DNA from: Curtobacterium sp. MCSS17_007
GTDB taxonomy: Bacteria; Actinomycetota; Actinomycetes; Actinomycetales; Microbacteriaceae
Direction of reading: 5' to 3'
Assembly (NCBI RefSeq): GCF_003234175.2
Contig: NZ_CP126257.1
Span: 1 to 64,000, forward strand
Length of the DNA: 64,000 nucleotides
Below are positions 61,549-64,000 of this stretch, one piece after another. The notes beneath the pieces are model-generated. The model made no database searches. It worked only from the letters and a program-made list of their open reading frames with translations, and had not been told where the DNA came from. Within the stretch, counting starts at the first letter, position 1. Each line of letters starts with the position of its first letter. The translations under genes were made by a program, and so were the position numbers.

Positions 61549-62886
61549 ACGGTCGGTGCGCGCCCCGGCGTCCGCCTGTTCCGTCGGCTCGGCCTGGAGG
61601 CGCGGCTCGCCCCCGCCGGCCGCGCTGCGGTCCGGCGCGTGGCCGGTCTTCCCCGCGCGCCGCTCCCGCAGCGTCTCGGCCGCTGCACCGGTCTCGCGGG
61701 CCGCGCCGGATGCCAGGCCGGCGGCGATGATGAAGACGAAGACCACGAGCAGGGCGCCGAGCAGGCCGATGTGCTCGCCGAGGAAGCCGATGAGCGGCGG
61801 ACCGGCCAGGAACGCCACGTACCCGATCGTCGCGACGGCGCTGACCTTGAGCGCGGCGGAGCGGGGGTCGTCGGCGGCGGCGGACATGCCCATCGGGAAC
61901 CCGAGGCTCGCGCCGAGACCCCAGAGGACGACGCCCACGATGGCGATCGGGATCACGTCGACGAAGATGAGCAGGCCGAGGCCGACCACGGCGACGGCGG
62001 CGCTCACCCGGAGGACGGGCACGCGGCCGAACCGGTCGATGAGCGGGCTGCCGGCGATCCGACCCGCGGTCATCGCCGCGAGGAACACCGTGAGCACCGC
62101 GGACCCGGCGGCGTTGTCGAGCCCGTGCCCGTCGATCATGGCCAGCGGCAGCCAGTCGTTCGCGGACCCCTCGGCCAGGGCCATGCCGAGCACGATGACG
62201 CCGATGAGGAGCGTCGACGGCTGCGCCCAGACCTGCCAGCGGGTGAGCTGCACCGGGGTCGGGCTGGTCGCGGTGGACTCGTGCTCCTCGTACCGGTGCT
62301 CGTCGCCGAAGCGCGAGGCCGCGGCGAGCATGACCAGGCAGACCACGACGCCGAGCACGGCGAAGTGCAGGACGACCGGCACCTCGAGCTTCTCGGTGAG
62401 CGCGCCGAGGCCGGCCCCGGCGAGCGTGCCGACGCTGAACGCCGCGTGGAAGAGCGGCATGATCGTGCGGCCGCCGGCCTTCTCGGCAGCGGCGCCGGAC
62501 ACGTTCATCGACACGTCGACCAGGCCGTTGCCGAACCCGAACGCGATGAGGCCGACCCAGATCGCCGCGAAGCCCCACCCGTACGTGACGGCGAGACCGG
62601 CGAACACGAGCCCGACGGCCAGGCAGACCGAGGCGACCTGCACGCCACGGCGCGCGCCGACCTTCGCGACGATGTGCCCGGCGAACGTCAGGCCGCCGAT
62701 CGAGCCGACCGCCATGCCGAGCACGAGCAGCCCCATCTCGAACGTCGTGGCGCCGAGCGAGTCGCGCACGCTCGGGATCCGCCCGAGCCAGGTGGCGATG
62801 GCCAGGCCGGACAGGGTGAAGGCCACGAAGACCGCGATGATCCAGGTGCGGGTCGTCGGTGTCGTACGGGTGGACGTCGTCGTCAT
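61546..62886 (-). CDS. MFS transporter, FucP/YbjJ-like
   Basis: 446 residues with twelve transmembrane helices, ATG 62886 and GGAAG upstream. The N-half loop and LVDVSMNVSGAAAEKAGGRTIMPLFHAAFSVG match the bacterial MFS group related to YbjJ and fucose permeases. A polar, charged C-terminal tail of about 50 residues is unusual. It is divergent from a LacI regulator with a perfect 18-base palindrome between them, so it is probably LacI-controlled. Confidence 0.88.
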   Translation of the reverse strand: MTTTSTRTTPTTRTWIIAVFVAFTLSGLAIATWLGRIPSVRDSLGATTFEMGLLVLGMAVGSIGGLTFAGHIVAKVGARRGVQVASVCLAVGLVFAGLAVTYGWGFAAIWVGLIAFGFGNGLVDVSMNVSGAAAEKAGGRTIMPLFHAAFSVGTLAGAGLGALTEKLEVPVVLHFAVLGVVVCLVMLAAASRFGDEHRYEEHESTATSPTPVQLTRWQVWAQPSTLLIGVIVLGMALAEGSANDWLPLAMIDGHGLDNAAGSAVLTVFLAAMTAGRIAGSPLIDRFGRVPVLRVSAAVAVVGLGLLIFVDVIPIAIVGVVLWGLGASLGFPMGMSAAADDPRSAALKVSAVATIGYVAFLAGPPLIGFLGEHIGLLGALLVVFVFIIAAGLASGAARETGAAAETLRERRAGKTGHAPDRSAAGGGEPRLQAEPTEQADAGARTDR

Positions 62887-62939
62887 GGAGCTTCCGGTCT
62901 CGTGCTGATGGTGGCCGTCGAAGTGCGTGTCGCGGGTGC

Positions 62940-62957
62940 GGTCGAATCGATTCGACC
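62940..62957. promoter_or_regulatory. LacI-type operator between MFS and lacI-type genes
   Basis: GGTCGAATCGATTCGACC is a perfect 18-base palindrome with the central CG typical of LacI-family operators. It lies 54 bases from the MFS start and 27 bases from the LacI-type start, so it can control both. Confidence 0.75.
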
Positions 62958-62969
62958 GGCTCGTGTGAC

Positions 62970-62975
62970 TACGCT
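62970..62975 (+). promoter_or_regulatory. -10 box for a leaderless lacI-type transcript
   Basis: TACGCT, 8 bases before the ATG, with no ribosome-binding site. The operator palindrome lies 13 bases upstream, overlapping the -35 region. Confidence 0.4.
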
Positions 62976-62983
62976 AACGGGCG

Positions 62984-64000
62984 ATGGACCAACCGGCAAC
63001 AGGACCCGGCGCGTCCGGGACCGACGGTTCCCGCGACCGCGCCGACGGTCCCGCGCGCCGCGGCCCCCGTCCGACCCTGGCCGCCGTCGCCCGCGCCGCC
63101 GGGGTCGCCCCGTCCACCGCCTCGCTCGCGTTCAGCGGTGCCGGCCCGGTGTCCGAGGACGCCAAGGCCCGGGTGCTCGCCGCAGCCGCGGAGCTCGGGT
63201 ACGGCGGACCCGACCCTCGCGCCCGTTCCCTGCGCCGCGGTCGCTCGGGCGTGATCGGTGTGGTCATGGACGAGCGCCTGAGCGACGCGTTCCGTGATCC
63301 GGCGAACGTCCTGACGCTCGACGGCATCGCCGAGGTCGCGGGCGAGGCGAGCGCCTCCCTGCTGCTCGTGCGCAGCCCCCTCGACGACGAGCAGGGCGCC
63401 GGGCCGATCGTCGACGCCCCGATGGACGCCGTCGTCCTGGTCGGCTGCAACGTGCGGATCGACCCGGCGGTCGCCGTGCTCCGCCGCCGGCAGATCCCCG
63501 TCGTGGCGATCGAGGCGGACGACATCGAGGGCGCCGTCCCCGTGCAGCTCGACAACCGCGAGGCATCGCGCCGTGCTGCTGCGTACCTGCGGGAGCTCGG
63601 GCACACCGCGGTGACGGTCGTGACGCTCCCGCTCGACGCCGAGCGCCGGCGCGGGTGGATCGACGCGTCCCGTGCGGCCGAGGGCGTCGCGCACACCACG
63701 CTCCAGCGGCTCCGCGGTGTGCGCGAGGAGTACCCGGACGCCGTCGCGATCGAGGCCGCCGGCAGCTCGGTGGAGGAGGGTCGGACCGCCGGTCAGACCC
63801 TGTTCGCGGGCGACGGAGCGGTGCCGACGGCCGTGGTGGCGCAGAGCGACCTGCTCGCGGTCGGAGTGATCTCGGCTGCGCTCGACGCCGGGCTCCGGGT
63901 GCCCGAGGACGTCAGCGTGGTCGGCTTCGACGGCATCACGGTCGACGACAGCCTGCTGCACCGCTCGCCGATCCGGCAGCTCACGACCCTGGCGCAGCCG
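62984..64000 (+). CDS. LacI-family transcriptional regulator (3' end beyond the window)
   Basis: Starts at ATG 62984 and stays open for 339 codons to the window end, so it is partial. A Gly/Arg-rich, disordered N-terminus (about 1-28) precedes the LacI helix-turn-helix (PTLAAVARAAGVAPSTASLAFSGAG, with LAAAAELGY as hinge start). The periplasmic-binding-like domain follows, with VVGFDGITVDD near the end. TACGCT lies 8 bases before the ATG, suggesting a leaderless transcript. The ligand is unknown; the divergent MFS transporter is the likely target. Confidence 0.92.
   Translation, partial: MDQPATGPGASGTDGSRDRADGPARRGPRPTLAAVARAAGVAPSTASLAFSGAGPVSEDAKARVLAAAAELGYGGPDPRARSLRRGRSGVIGVVMDERLSDAFRDPANVLTLDGIAEVAGEASASLLLVRSPLDDEQGAGPIVDAPMDAVVLVGCNVRIDPAVAVLRRRQIPVVAIEADDIEGAVPVQLDNREASRRAAAYLRELGHTAVTVVTLPLDAERRRGWIDASRAAEGVAHTTLQRLRGVREEYPDAVAIEAAGSSVEEGRTAGQTLFAGDGAVPTAVVAQSDLLAVGVISAALDAGLRVPEDVSVVGFDGITVDDSLLHRSPIRQLTTLAQP

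Noticed and set aside
60823..63297. 824-residue plus-strand frame across nucS, the MFS gene and into the LacI gene
   Set aside because: Antisense or out-of-frame shadow; the real genes have clear motifs in other frames.

Overview
The window reads as the replication-origin region of a high-GC Gram-positive bacterium, most likely a Microbacteriaceae member close to Curtobacterium. This is an inference from roughly 70% GC, the actinobacterial origin gene order, NucS instead of MutS/MutL nearby, and a plant-associated set of accessory genes. Base 1 is the first base of dnaA, so the sequence appears to have been rotated to the origin.

Core block (1-24.9 kb). The order is dnaA, oriC, dnaN, gnd, recF, dciA (DUF721), gyrB, gyrA, a DUF3566 membrane protein, tRNA-Ile, tRNA-Ala, a small membrane protein, ppiA, a rhomboid protease, crgA and a trpG/pabA-type amidotransferase. 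After these, on the minus strand, comes the growth and division operon fhaA-fhaB-pstP-rodA-pbpA-pknA-pknB. Except for gnd and the rhomboid gene this matches the first ~25 kb of Mycobacterium tuberculosis; gnd sits where it does in Streptomyces. The seven-gene operon is tightly packed, with 1- to 4-base stop/start overlaps at four of its six junctions. A second cluster of DnaA boxes, denser than the one in the dnaA-dnaN gap, lies at 14.10-14.31 kb between the rhomboid gene and crgA.

Accessory block (25-64 kb). After tRNA-Leu come a YdcF-like membrane protein, a remnant of a triose-phosphate-isomerase-like gene, a NarL-type two-component system, and an oxidative-stress pair (SDR plus manganese catalase). 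A small heat-shock protein follows, preceded by both HAIR-like and CIRCE-like operators. Next is a hydroxycinnamate module (MarR regulator, phenolic acid decarboxylase, alpha/beta hydrolase). A GlcNAc/chito-oligosaccharide locus follows: GH20 hexosaminidase, Tat-exported helical-toroid protein and ROK kinase, divergent from a ROK repressor and an ABC importer without ATPase. Then come a sugar isomerase/Gfo-Idh operon with a divergent sugar transporter, a carboxylesterase, and a UreI-like channel with a flavin monooxygenase. The rest is a TetR regulator, an antigen-85-like esterase, a Nudix hydrolase, a nucleoside-kinase-like protein, an NmrA-like reductase, an AraC regulator, transporters, a HAD phosphatase, NucS, and a LacI regulator cut off by the window end.

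Non-coding signals. A family of near-perfect palindromes built on GACGGACGGGAGGC with a GGTGCC core sits at gene ends, mostly between convergent genes (1.49, 25.16, 30.84, 36.46, 45.30 and 48.82 kb, with decayed pieces elsewhere). Several regulators and DNA-metabolism genes have a TANNNT box 6-9 bases before the start codon and no Shine-Dalgarno sequence, which suggests leaderless mRNAs. No CRISPR array, insertion sequence, prophage or rRNA operon was seen.
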